Below are positions 30,776 through 38,674 of a stretch of DNA of 64,000 bases, one piece after another. The stretch covers positions 124,001-188,000 of the forward strand of contig CBDDOJ010000002.1 in NCBI GenBank assembly GCA_965231865.1, read 5' to 3'. Position 1 is the stretch's first letter, and the number at the start of each line of letters is the position of its first letter. The translations under genes were made by a program, and so were the position numbers. The DNA comes from WTGA01 sp965231865 (lineage in GTDB: Bacteria; Pseudomonadota; Gammaproteobacteria; Arenicellales; Poriferihabitantaceae). Below the pieces are notes generated by a model, which was not told the DNA's origin, searched no databases, and worked only from the letters and a program-made list of their open reading frames with translations.

Positions 30776-31735
30776 ATGAACCCGGTCTACCTCCAGCATT
30801 TCCAACGGCTTAAGGTCTGGAAGAAAAATGGTGAGCGGGCCCCCCACAAACCATTGCTGGCCCTTTGGTCCATCGGGCGGTGCCTGCAGGGAAAGGCCCG
30901 TTTGGTGGATTACGACACCGCACACCAGGCACTCCTTGTTCTGTTGAATACTTTCGGCCCTCACCGAAAACACCACACTCCCCAGGAGCCGTTCTGGCGG
31001 ATGCAGAAGGACCAAATCTGGGAGATTCCCGGCGCAGCTCAAGTGCCCGTGCAACCGGGCGGCAGCGTTTCTCCCGCTGTGCTTCGGACGTTGAAGGTCC
31101 AGGGTGGCTTTCCGAAACCCCTCGACGAATGCTTCCGTCGCAACCGGGCGGCCGCCTTTGAGGTGGCCAAACAGCTGGTGGCCGACCATTTTCCGGAAAC
31201 CATGCACTTCGCCGTACTGAAAGCGACACTGGGCGAGGATGCAATGCATGATCTGTGGACGGGTCACCAACCCGTTGCCAGCAGTCAGTCGCCAATTCTG
31301 GAATCCGCCCTGCGGCGACGCACCCACAACCCGAAATTCCGGAAAGAGATTCTTGAGACATACGGATACCGATGTGCAGTGTGCAAATATTCATTTGAAT
31401 TTCCTGCCGGAAACTGGCCTGCGCTCGAAGCGGCCCACATCAAGTGGCACAGCCACCAGGGTCCCGATGAACCCAAGAACGGCCTGTCTCTTTGCGTGTT
31501 ACACCATGAACTGCTTGACTGGGGGGTTTTTACGATCCATCCCGGGTCTCTCGATATCGTCGTTGCCACCACTGTGCTTGAGCATTCCCGGGGAACTGCA
31601 ATGACCCTTTTTCAGAAAAAGTCGCTCCTGGTCAAACCGGAGCAGGATCGGTACCGGCCAGCCTCCGAGTACCTGAACTGGCACGCCAGGAATGTATTCA
31701 AGGGTCCTCCGTTACGGAGAATGCCCGCAAACTAG
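30776..31735 (+). CDS. HNH endonuclease of the phosphorothioated-DNA type IV restriction family
   Basis: Predicted to cut DNA carrying phosphorothioate (sulfur) backbone modification, as ScoMcrA-type enzymes do. Length 319 aa. The N-terminal half (about 1-165), with ERAPHKPLLALWSIGR at 20-35, resembles the sulfur-binding domain. The C-terminal half is an HNH nuclease: a CxxC pair at 200 and 203, EAAHIKWHSHQGP with His221, then PKNGLSLC and VLHHELLDWGVF with Asn235, Cys240 and His243/244. It ends with EYLNWHARNVF, a family signature. The start at 30776 follows AAAGGGA and matches the domain start. No dnd or ssp modification genes are nearby, as expected for an enzyme against foreign modified DNA. 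The stop overlaps cobO by four bases, convergently. Confidence 0.8.
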   Translation: MNPVYLQHFQRLKVWKKNGERAPHKPLLALWSIGRCLQGKARLVDYDTAHQALLVLLNTFGPHRKHHTPQEPFWRMQKDQIWEIPGAAQVPVQPGGSVSPAVLRTLKVQGGFPKPLDECFRRNRAAAFEVAKQLVADHFPETMHFAVLKATLGEDAMHDLWTGHQPVASSQSPILESALRRRTHNPKFRKEILETYGYRCAVCKYSFEFPAGNWPALEAAHIKWHSHQGPDEPKNGLSLCVLHHELLDWGVFTIHPGSLDIVVATTVLEHSRGTAMTLFQKKSLLVKPEQDRYRPASEYLNWHARNVFKGPPLRRMPAN

Positions 31736-32268
31736 AATTCAACCCCTTGGGCGGCCAGGATGCCCCGGTCAAAGGCATGTTTTATTTTCGTCATTTCAGT
31801 CACAGTATCCGCCACCTCAATCACTTCTTCGGCCGCACCCCGGCCCGTCAGGATCAAATGTAGCCAGTCCGGTTTCTGATTCCGGATAAACTCTGCAATT
31901 TCCTCCCCCGTCAGCCAGCCCAGGCTGCTGCAATAATTGATCTCATCGAGCAATACCAGGTCATATTTTTCTGATGTGATCTTTTCCTTGCTGAACTCCC
32001 AGATTCCGCGGCTGGTTTTGATGTCCTGTACGGGGTTATTGGTATCCCAGGTAAAACCATCCCCCATGACATGCCACTCTATGTTGTCAAATTCCTGTGC
32101 CGCGAGCTGCTCCCCCGTTTTCCACTTGCCCTTGATATATTGAATGACACACACCTTCATGTTCCATCCGGCGGCGCGAAATACCACCCCGAATGCGCTG
32201 GAAGATTTCCCTTTTCCATCACCCGTATGGACCAGGGTGATGCCCTCTCTTCGTTCTCGTGATTTCAT
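31732..32268 (-). CDS. cobO: Cob(I)alamin adenosyltransferase
   Basis: This enzyme transfers the adenosyl group of ATP to reduced corrinoid, making adenosylcobalamin or its precursor. At 178 aa it is of the CobO/BtuR (CobA) type. The P-loop HTGDGKGKSSSAFG is at residues 14-27. Further hallmarks are VCVIQYIKGKW, LVLLDEINYC and LTGRGAAEEVIEVAD. The C-terminal end is KHAFDRGILAAQGVEF. No other cobalamin genes are in the window, so it probably salvages imported corrinoid. I see no cobalamin riboswitch in the 85 bases between its start and the mobile element. Confidence 0.93.
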   Translation of the reverse strand: MKSRERREGITLVHTGDGKGKSSSAFGVVFRAAGWNMKVCVIQYIKGKWKTGEQLAAQEFDNIEWHVMGDGFTWDTNNPVQDIKTSRGIWEFSKEKITSEKYDLVLLDEINYCSSLGWLTGEEIAEFIRNQKPDWLHLILTGRGAAEEVIEVADTVTEMTKIKHAFDRGILAAQGVEF

Positions 32269-32353
32269 GGCATTGTGGATAACAGGGGATACGGATTACA
32301 AGCAGGTCGATTGCAGGAAAGCCGAGTTTACACACAGTGCGCGTTTCTTGCGA

Positions 32354-32369
32354 GTCTGAAGCCGCGGAT
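32354..32369 (+). repeat. 16-bp direct repeat flanking the ATPase element, left copy
   Basis: GTCTGAAGCCGCGGAT is found here and again at 35902-35917, exactly outside the inverted ends of the element. This is the pattern of a target duplication or attachment site. Confidence 0.8.
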
Positions 32370-32466
32370 TGTCAACGCAAACTAAAGTTCGTCAGCGCAA
32401 TGCCGTGGTGTCCTCTTTTCCATTGAGGGGTTCCCATTTCCCGGGAGACGTTACGCCAATGGGTGA

Positions 32467-33678
32467 TCACCGAATGGTGGTGCGCGGTGCAGCCTCTGTC
32501 CTTCTGGTTTGGGGCAGTGAATATTCCTGTATAAAGGACATCAAGCTCGGGATGCCCGGTTCGTAGTAAGCACCGCTCACTTGCCAGATATAGCCGAGGT
32601 GGGACAACTGTTCGAATTTTTCCATGACCCCCTCATTCGTGACCGGTTCATCACCCGCCAGACCTCTTTCAATCGCTTCCTCCAACGTGCTTTCATGCAA
32701 AATCGATGAGCCAGACTGGAGAAAAGTCTCGGCAACACTCTCAGCCACTGGCAGCAACCTCATTTTCTTTATCTCATTGCGCCGGACCTGATACATGGCA
32801 TTTCGCTTTCGGATGGCCTCTTCCTCCACCGCCTTGATGGTCTCCATGGAGATCATCCATTCCCCGGTCTGCTGTAGCCGTTGGGCGATGCAATGTCCCC
32901 AGACCTGGGTGAAAAAGGGGTAGCAGTGGGTCTGTTCCACGATGTGCTCCATGACATCGGGGGCAAAAGTGATCCCCGCTGCCTGCAACGGCACGGCAAG
33001 TGCCTGGCTGGCTTCTTCCGGTGACAGACGCCCCAGGGGAATGATTTCACCGCGGTCCCAGAAGGACGCATTGGCTGTGCCCAGGGTGGCTTCAAGATTC
33101 GGTGTGCCAGCCAGCACCAGCAGGAATGGATTGCCTGCGTTGCGGACGATCTGGCTGGCATTGAGCAAGTCCTCTCCCAGTTCCGGGCCCAGCCGGTGCG
33201 CTTCGTCAATGATCAGAATCAGGGGTTGATGCTGACACCGCTCCTGCAGCAGGTCGTCGAGGGTCAGGGTTCGTCTGGAAAAATCAACTTGTGCATTGGC
33301 TTTGGCGATGCCAACATTAATCGAAAATTCCGCAGATTGGATCTTGCGCCGAAGGGCGGCATGATCCCCAACAATCAGATCGACCAGCTTTCCCGGGTTG
33401 TCCAGCATCCCCGGGGTTGTCCACAGAATGTCCGGGTTGGAGGCGTCTTGCTGGTGGGTCTCTTTTTGCAGATAACGAAGCAGTGCGGTCTTGCCGTTGC
33501 CCCGGGGGCCGTAGAGAATCAGGTCCCGACTAATAGGTCTCCGGTTTTTCAAGGATTTGACACAAGCCTGGAAATAGGCCTGTTCTCCCTTACGACCCGC
33601 CAAATACGGAGGGACACCGCCAGCACCGGGCGTAAACAGATCGGACAAATCAGGGGCATTCATTTTCTTTTCCGACAT
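32467..33678 (-). CDS. AAA+ ATPase with C-terminal winged-helix-like region
   Basis: A P-loop ATPase of 403 aa. Walker A GPRGNGKT is at residues 57-64, Walker B PLILIIDEAH at 152-161 and a sensor-like LVLAGTPNL follows. The overall plan resembles Orc1/Cdc6-like or TniB/TnsC-like ATPases. The C-terminal 100 residues (HLGYIWQVSGAYYEPGIPSLMSF) look like a winged helix. The ATG at 33678 has a good Shine-Dalgarno (AGGATGA) and is preferred over the frame start 42 bases upstream. It is the only recognisable gene of the inverted-repeat element. The ISKra4 insertion begins 51 bases upstream of its start and may have cut off its promoter. Its exact function is not known; a transposition regulator is one possibility. 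Confidence 0.75.
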   Translation of the reverse strand: MSEKKMNAPDLSDLFTPGAGGVPPYLAGRKGEQAYFQACVKSLKNRRPISRDLILYGPRGNGKTALLRYLQKETHQQDASNPDILWTTPGMLDNPGKLVDLIVGDHAALRRKIQSAEFSINVGIAKANAQVDFSRRTLTLDDLLQERCQHQPLILIIDEAHRLGPELGEDLLNASQIVRNAGNPFLLVLAGTPNLEATLGTANASFWDRGEIIPLGRLSPEEASQALAVPLQAAGITFAPDVMEHIVEQTHCYPFFTQVWGHCIAQRLQQTGEWMISMETIKAVEEEAIRKRNAMYQVRRNEIKKMRLLPVAESVAETFLQSGSSILHESTLEEAIERGLAGDEPVTNEGVMEKFEQLSHLGYIWQVSGAYYEPGIPSLMSFIQEYSLPQTRRTEAAPRTTIR

Positions 33679-33720
33679 TGGGTCATCCTGCCTTAAACCG
33701 GGGGTATTGTCAAAAATCAA

Positions 33721-33729
33721 GTATCGCCA
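33721..33729 (+). repeat. 9-bp target duplication of the ISKra4 insertion, left
   Basis: GTATCGCCA directly precedes the left end of the insertion sequence and recurs directly after its right end (35563-35571). Confidence 0.9.
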
Positions 33730-33843
33730 GGGTGTGCGTCATATTTTTGTTAATTTTGGAATTGTATAGTAGGCATGTATTTTGCTGATTGTTTCTGCAA
33801 GTGTATAATACTTTCATATTTCAACCATACCCGGACCAGTACC

Positions 33844-34224
33844 ATGCTTACCATCGAACAACTCGAATCCAAGCGAGATTCACTGCTCAAACAATTCACG
33901 GACATCGGAGAACTCCGACCGGGCAGTCTGTCCCCGTACTTCCGCAAATGCGGCAAACCTTCGTGCCACTGTGCACAGGAAGATGCCAGCGGCCATCCGG
34001 GATGGATGCTGTCCCGCAAAGTCAACGCCAAGACGGTCTCTCGCGGTATTCCCGCCCATGCCCTGGAAACCACCCGGGAGCAGATTGAGCACTATCATCG
34101 TTTCAAGGATTTGATCCGGGAGTTCATAGAAGTGAACGAATCGTTGTGCGACCTGCGCCTGAAGGCGGGACGGGGTAAAAAAAAACCCCGCACCAAAAAC
34201 CCTCAAGCGAACCTTCGCGGATGA
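33844..34224 (+). CDS. ISKra4 accessory protein (DUF6788-like), first frame
   Basis: A 126-aa protein starting MLTIEQLESKRDSLLKQF, with a probable zinc-binding stretch (YFRKCGKPSCHC) and a helical middle (IEHYHRFKDLIREFIEVNESL). It matches the small first frame of ISKra4 elements. A nine-A run at 34177-34185 lies just before its end. Slippage there (one A lost, or +1 movement) would carry translation into the transposase frame, which is open without stops from the A tract onward. The ATG at 33844 is chosen because the family similarity begins there. Confidence 0.8.
   Translation: MLTIEQLESKRDSLLKQFTDIGELRPGSLSPYFRKCGKPSCHCAQEDASGHPGWMLSRKVNAKTVSRGIPAHALETTREQIEHYHRFKDLIREFIEVNESLCDLRLKAGRGKKKPRTKNPQANLRG
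34177..34185 (+). promoter_or_regulatory. Probable slippage site joining the two ISKra4 frames
   Basis: Nine consecutive A residues in GGGGT-A9-CCCCG. Losing one A, by transcriptional slippage or a +1 frameshift, converts the first frame (ending KKKPRTKN) into the second (NPAPKTLKRTFADE), which has no stop before the transposase. Confidence 0.6.
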
Positions 34225-34276
34225 AACCGAACGGGAGATCGTTAAACTGCTCGGTGCACAGGATTTTTCAAAGCGC

Positions 34277-35536
34277 GTGGATTTCGAAGCGATTGAAACC
34301 GCCATCAAAGCCGAGGTCATGGCTTTTGCCGCTTCGTTGCTGGAAGTGTTCATGAATAAAGATACCTCTGACCATACCGAAAGCCTCCTCCCCTGTCCGT
34401 GCGGATGCATGGCCCGCTACCGGGGTGTCCGCAGCAGGAAACTGACCACCGTGGTCGGGAACATTGAATATGAACGGGCGTATTACCATTGCCAGCAGTG
34501 CGGGCACGGCTTTTATCCCAAAGACCAGGCCATGGGCCTGGATTCAAGCGGCGTGTCCCCCGGAGTGGTTCGCATGATCGGTCAAAGCGCGGCCAGGGAA
34601 AGCTTTGCGCAGTCCCGGCTGCTGATCCATGAACTGGCAGGGGTAAAGGTCAGCGTCAAGCAGGTTGAACGCAGCGCCGAGCGCCTGGGCGCGAAGATCA
34701 GCGACTTCGAGCGTCGCAACATCGAACTGGAATCCGCCCCGGCCAAAACGATGTATCTGGGAGTCGACGGCACCGGCGTGCCGATGATCCAATCGGAAGT
34801 CGAGGGGGTCCGCGGCAAACAGCCTGATGGTGGCTCCAAAACCCGGGAGATGAAGGTAGCCGTCGCCTGGTTGTGCGATCGATTCGATGAACACGGCCAT
34901 GCGCGGATTGACACGACATCGGTGACCTACACCGCGGCGATTGAAACTGCGGGTACCACGGACATCGCCAGGGAACCGGCCCCATTTGTCCAGCGTGTTG
35001 AGCGCGAAGCTTTACGACGCGGATTCTACGATGCAGAACGACAGGTAGTTATCGGGGATGGTGCACATTGGATCTGGAACGGATTTTCAGAATTATTCCC
35101 CGATGCGATTCAGATACTGGATATTTTCCACGCCTGTGAAAAAATCTGGGACCTGTCAAAACGGATCTACGGCGATGGCACAGAGCTTGGCAACCAGTGG
35201 GCGGAAAATACAGTTGACCTGCTAAAATCGGGAGAGATCGAGCAACTGATTGAAGTGCTCCAGCCATTCTCATCGAAGCATCCGGAGGTTGAAACGACGA
35301 TTGGCTATTTCGACCGAAACCGCGAGCGGATGCGATACCGGAAGTTTCGTGATCAACAGCTTTGCATATCCAGTGCGGCGGTCGAAGCAGGGTGCAAGAA
35401 TGTCATCGGCGCTCGCTTGAAGCGTAGCGGAATGCATTGGAGCAAGGCGGGAGCAAACAAAATCGCGGCGCTTCGAGCGTGCGTAATCAGCAACCGGTTT
35501 GATGATTTTTGGTACGATAGGGCTGGCAATTCGTAG
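34277..35536 (+). CDS. ISKra4-family transposase
   Basis: The DDE transposase of the insertion sequence, about 419 aa from the first GTG in frame. The same frame is open further upstream to the A9 tract, so the true product is probably a fusion with the first frame. An N-terminal zinc-ribbon-like region contains LPCPCGCMARYRG and YYHCQQCGHGFYP. The catalytic acidic residues are expected in YLGVDGTGVPM and VVIGDGAHWIWNG, and the Glu in SSAAVEAGCKNVIGARLK. No frameshift or stop interrupts it, so it is likely functional. Confidence 0.9.
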   Translation: MDFEAIETAIKAEVMAFAASLLEVFMNKDTSDHTESLLPCPCGCMARYRGVRSRKLTTVVGNIEYERAYYHCQQCGHGFYPKDQAMGLDSSGVSPGVVRMIGQSAARESFAQSRLLIHELAGVKVSVKQVERSAERLGAKISDFERRNIELESAPAKTMYLGVDGTGVPMIQSEVEGVRGKQPDGGSKTREMKVAVAWLCDRFDEHGHARIDTTSVTYTAAIETAGTTDIAREPAPFVQRVEREALRRGFYDAERQVVIGDGAHWIWNGFSELFPDAIQILDIFHACEKIWDLSKRIYGDGTELGNQWAENTVDLLKSGEIEQLIEVLQPFSSKHPEVETTIGYFDRNRERMRYRKFRDQQLCISSAAVEAGCKNVIGARLKRSGMHWSKAGANKIAALRACVISNRFDDFWYDRAGNS

Positions 35537-35562
35537 ATTTTGCAAAAATTTGACGCACACCC

Positions 35563-35571
35563 GTATCGCCA
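35563..35571 (+). repeat. 9-bp target duplication of the ISKra4 insertion, right
   Basis: GTATCGCCA, identical to 33721-33729. Confidence 0.9.
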
Positions 35572-35889
35572 TGTCAGCGCAAAATGACCCCGGCCCGGTT
35601 GAAAACCGTGCTGTCCAACCTGTGATCAATGGGAGCGGCTCCCTCGGTCGGAAGGTGTTGGGCAGGTCCTTGCGTTGGAGGATGGCTCTGTCAGCATCTC
35701 CCAGAGTTGAGATGGATGCCGCTTGTAAGCGAAATAGGCACCCCGGGTGCTGATTTTTCCGCTGCCGCCGCTATCCCTCCATTCAAGCTGCGCCCTCATT
35801 CCAGGATTATGGGAACATTTCCATATCCAGGATAGCGGCTGACATTGCTCTTCGGAGTGGAGGCAGGGGGGCAAAAGGGGGGGTTCTAC
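35572..35889. other. Right-hand remainder of the ATPase element, no gene recognised
   Basis: About 320 bases between the ISKra4 copy and the right inverted end. It begins TGTCAGCGCAAAATGACCCC, which resembles the ends of IS21-like elements. It contains a 9-base inverted pair (GGATAGCGG near 35831-35839 and its complement near 35772-35780) and a seven-G tract at 35877-35883. Short open frames exist on both strands but match nothing I know. If the element once had a transposase upstream of the ATPase, this is where a remnant would lie. Confidence 0.5.
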
Positions 35890-35901
35890 TTTGCGTTGAC
35901 A

Positions 35902-35917
35902 GTCTGAAGCCGCGGAT
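35902..35917 (+). repeat. 16-bp direct repeat flanking the ATPase element, right copy
   Basis: GTCTGAAGCCGCGGAT, identical to 32354-32369. Confidence 0.8.
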
Positions 35918-36009
35918 AGCCATGCCGCCTGCCAGGGTACTTTATTTCGAATATCCATACAGTCCTTTCAGGATACGGTAAACTCCACCCGGTAAATGGA
36001 GTAACGGCT

Positions 36010-37203
36010 ATGCACAGAAATACAAGAATTCTACTCGGCATCACCGGCGGCATTGCCGCGTACAAGTCCCCGGATCTGGTTCGGCGCCTGATCGAGCGTG
36101 GCGCCGAAGTCAGGGTGGTCATGTCCCGGGCAGCGATGGAGTTTGTTACGCCACTGACACTGCAGGCGGTGAGCGGGAATCCGGTGTACCAGCACCTTCT
36201 GAACTGTGATGCGGAATCCGGAATGGGGCATATCGAGCTGGCACGCTGGGCGGAAATCATCCTCATCGCACCGGCAACGGCCCATTTCATGGCAAAGATG
36301 GTTCATGGTGAGGCAGACGATCTGTTGTCTACCCTAGTGGTGGCCAGCGAAGCAACCCTGGCGATCGCACCGGCAATGAACCGGCAAATGTGGCAGAACC
36401 CGGCTACCCGAAACAACCTGAAGGTGCTGGTGGACAGAGGCGTATCCATCATCGGCCCCGACGAGGGAGAGCAGGCCTGTGGCGAAGTGGGCTTTGGACG
36501 GATGACCGAGCCCGACGATATTGCCCAACACCTGCTCGGCGACGGGTTTCCACAACTGTTCTCAGGGAAAAGGGTGCTGGTGACCGCGGGCCCAACGTGG
36601 GAGGCCATCGACCCGGTCCGGGGAATCTCCAACCGCAGTTCCGGAAAGATGGGATTTGCCATCGCCGAGGCGGCCCGGGATTTTGGTGCCACCGTGACCA
36701 TGGTGTGTGGACCGGTGAACACAACCCCGCCTTCAGGGGTGGAATGCGTCGATGTGCAATCGGCTAGGCAGATGCGGGAGGCGGTCATGTCCCGGGCACC
36801 GGATACCGACATTTTTATCGGCGTGGCGGCGGTGGCCGATTACCGGCCCGCCTTGCAGGAAGATCAGAAAATCAAGGCGAAGGAGAATGAAATCATCCTG
36901 AAGCTCATCAAAAACCCGGACATTCTGGCCGAAGTGGCTGCCCTGGGAGACCCGCCGTTTACCGTGGGGTTTGCCGCGGAAACCCAGGACCTGCTGGGGA
37001 ATGCACGGAAAAAACTGCGGAACAAGAAAATTGATGCCATCGTGGCCAATGATGTGTCCGGCGATGACGGTGCGATCGACAATGATACCAATGCCGCATC
37101 CTTGATTCATCGGGACGGAGTGATCAAACTGGAACGAACGGACAAGTACCGCCTGGCCATACGAATCATGGAAAACATTTCCGTTCTGATGAACCCGGAA
37201 TAA
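36010..37203 (+). CDS. coaBC: Phosphopantothenoylcysteine decarboxylase / phosphopantothenate-cysteine ligase
   Basis: A bifunctional coenzyme A enzyme of 397 aa. The N-terminal flavoprotein CoaC domain (1-190) has LLGITGGIAAYKSPDLVRRLIE, the catalytic His in SGMGHIELARWAE, the PAMNRQMWQNPAT loop and ACGEVGFGRM. The C-terminal CoaB ligase domain (about 190-397) has VLVTAGPTWEAIDPVRGISNRSSGKMG and VGFAAET, with VAVADYRPA between them. The start follows a GGAG-type site. It is the first gene of a two-gene operon with dut, as in many gammaproteobacteria, and begins just beyond the right edge of the mobile element. Confidence 0.96.
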   Translation: MHRNTRILLGITGGIAAYKSPDLVRRLIERGAEVRVVMSRAAMEFVTPLTLQAVSGNPVYQHLLNCDAESGMGHIELARWAEIILIAPATAHFMAKMVHGEADDLLSTLVVASEATLAIAPAMNRQMWQNPATRNNLKVLVDRGVSIIGPDEGEQACGEVGFGRMTEPDDIAQHLLGDGFPQLFSGKRVLVTAGPTWEAIDPVRGISNRSSGKMGFAIAEAARDFGATVTMVCGPVNTTPPSGVECVDVQSARQMREAVMSRAPDTDIFIGVAAVADYRPALQEDQKIKAKENEIILKLIKNPDILAEVAALGDPPFTVGFAAETQDLLGNARKKLRNKKIDAIVANDVSGDDGAIDNDTNAASLIHRDGVIKLERTDKYRLAIRIMENISVLMNPE

Positions 37204-37210
37204 TCCAAAG

Positions 37211-37669
37211 ATGAAGAAAAAAATCGATGTAAAAATTCTTGATGAAAGAATCCGGACCCTGCACGGCTTGCCCGGGTACGCCACGGAAGGGTCTGCGGGC
37301 CTGGACTTGAGTGCCTGTATCGATGATCCCGTGCATCTTCAGCCAGGGCAAACCGTGTTGATTCCTACGGGTATTGCCATCCACATTGCCGACCCGAATC
37401 TGGCCGCAGTATTGATACCGCGTTCCGGACTGGGGCACAAACACGGTATCGTCCTTGGAAATCTCACGGGGCTGATCGACTCGGATTACCAGGGCCAGCT
37501 GTTTGTATCCTGCTGGAACCGGGGGAGCCGAAGTTTCACGGTCCAGCCCGGGGACCGCATTGCACAGATGGTCGTGGTCCCCGTTGTACAGGTAGAATTC
37601 AATCTGGTGGACGATTTCAAGTCTACCCACCGGGGAGGGGGAGGATTTGGGTCCACCGGAAGTGCCTGA
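37211..37669 (+). CDS. dut: dUTP diphosphatase
   Basis: This enzyme hydrolyses dUTP to dUMP, keeping uracil out of DNA and supplying thymidylate synthesis. At 152 aa it is of the trimeric type. The five conserved motifs are in order: SAGLDLSAC, PRSGLGHKHGIVL, GNLTGLIDSDYQG, GDRIAQMVVVPV and the C-terminal glycine-rich RGGGGFGSTG arm that closes over the active site. It lies eight bases after coaBC, so the two are co-transcribed. Confidence 0.96.
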   Translation: MKKKIDVKILDERIRTLHGLPGYATEGSAGLDLSACIDDPVHLQPGQTVLIPTGIAIHIADPNLAAVLIPRSGLGHKHGIVLGNLTGLIDSDYQGQLFVSCWNRGSRSFTVQPGDRIAQMVVVPVVQVEFNLVDDFKSTHRGGGGFGSTGSA

Positions 37670-37730
37670 TTGATGCCGGGCTCGACAGGATGGCTTCCCC
37701 CCTGTAGGGAAAATGCCGCCCAGTTTTACT

Positions 37731-38522
37731 TCACCAGCTGTTCCTGAGCTCCCGGAGTTTCAGAAATACGGTCCGGGAATCCGGAGAATCGCCTATTCCA
37801 GGAAATACCTGGCGAAGCTGTTCCATCACATCCGGGTTCTGTAACCGGAAGAAGGTGTTGATTTCCTTTTCCTGGGCCAGCGTGGTCACGAGAGCGTTCG
37901 CAGGGTCCTGGTCGAACGTTTCTTCCAGCAGGGCTTTCGCGACCTGGTTGCCCGGTTCCCGGTCCAGGGTAAATTGAAGGTTGTTTTGCAGATAGTCGTG
38001 CCCCGGATAAATCAACGTATGGTCCGCAAGTTGGGCGAGCTGGCCAGCGAACGTGTCATAAAGCTCATCGGGATGTCCGCCATTATGGCAATTTCCCGCC
38101 CCGGCGTTAAACAGGGTATCCCCGCAGAATAACGCCGGATTGTCGGTTCTGGAGAGCAGGCAGACGTGGCTCATGGTATGGCCCGGGGTATCCAGGGCTT
38201 CCAGTTCCACGGTGTTGCCGACCCGGATGATGTCCCCTGCTGACAACCCCTGGGACATCTCCGGGATAGCGGCCCCGGCCCCATGATGGGCCAGGACTTT
38301 TGCCCCTGTGGCTTCGACCATTTTTCGATTGCCGCCGGTGTGGTCACTGTGCTCATGGGTATTCACAATCTGCGTGACATTCCATCCCTCTTCGCTGGCT
38401 GCCGCCAGGCATTTCCGGTGGTCCAGGGGATCAACGGCCAGGGCTTCCCCGGTTTCCGGGCAGACAATGAGGTAATTGAAATTCCGGTATGCGTTTCCGG
38501 TCCAGATTTGTTTTACGATCAT
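37731..38522 (-). CDS. gloB: Hydroxyacylglutathione hydrolase (glyoxalase II)
   Basis: Splits S-lactoylglutathione to lactate and glutathione, completing methylglyoxal detoxification. It is a 263-aa metallo-beta-lactamase fold enzyme. The dinuclear metal motif THEHSDHTGGN is at about 55-65, and further metal ligands lie in DTPGHTMSHV, FCGDTLFNAGAGN and YPGHDY. The C-terminal part (about 170-263), with the glutathione-binding end KEINTFFRLQNPDV, is the HAGH domain. This supports glyoxalase II over a generic family member. It is a monocistronic minus-strand gene converging on dut. Confidence 0.9.
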   Translation of the reverse strand: MIVKQIWTGNAYRNFNYLIVCPETGEALAVDPLDHRKCLAAASEEGWNVTQIVNTHEHSDHTGGNRKMVEATGAKVLAHHGAGAAIPEMSQGLSAGDIIRVGNTVELEALDTPGHTMSHVCLLSRTDNPALFCGDTLFNAGAGNCHNGGHPDELYDTFAGQLAQLADHTLIYPGHDYLQNNLQFTLDREPGNQVAKALLEETFDQDPANALVTTLAQEKEINTFFRLQNPDVMEQLRQVFPGIGDSPDSRTVFLKLRELRNSW

Positions 38523-38674
38523 GGTCGTTGCCCGTTTGGAGGTAAATGAAAGAACAAGGGGGACTATACAACAAAACCGGGGAGGCGAATCTCTCCTGTC
38601 CGACCGAAGCCGCCCCCTTCAAAGGAGCGTGCATCGGCAACCCGCGGTTTTGGAGAAGGTCCCCGTGGATATTT

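Larger units (their letters stand above)
33730..35562 (+). mobile_element. ISKra4-family insertion sequence (1,833 bp)
   Basis: The left end GGGTGTGCGTCATATTTTTG and right end CAAAAATTTGACGCACACCC are inverted repeats with 19 of 20 bases matching. A 9-bp target duplication, typical of one ISKra4 subgroup, flanks them. Two open frames are carried, joined by a nine-A tract. The ends, duplication and reading frames all look intact, so the copy may be recent or active. It is nested inside the older ATPase element. Confidence 0.92.
32370..35901. mobile_element. Inverted-repeat-bounded element carrying only an AAA+ ATPase gene
   Basis: The left end reads TGTCAACGCAAA (32370-32381) and the right end reads TTTGCGTTGACA (35890-35901), a perfect 12-bp inverted repeat with TG...CA termini. 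A 16-bp direct repeat lies directly outside each end. A related motif, GTCAGCGCAA, occurs at 32391 and again at 35573, resembling the repeated transposase-binding sites of Tn7, Tn402 and IS21-type elements. Removing the inner ISKra4 insertion and one copy of its 9-base duplication leaves about 1.69 kb. That sequence encodes one recognisable gene, the AAA+ ATPase. No integrase or transposase of its own is visible, so it may be degraded or move in trans. Confidence 0.65.

Noticed and set aside
35626..35958. 110-codon minus-strand frame at the right end of the ATPase element as a transposase remnant
   Set aside because: It crosses the inverted end and the 16-bp direct repeat, and its translation resembles no transposase I can recognise.
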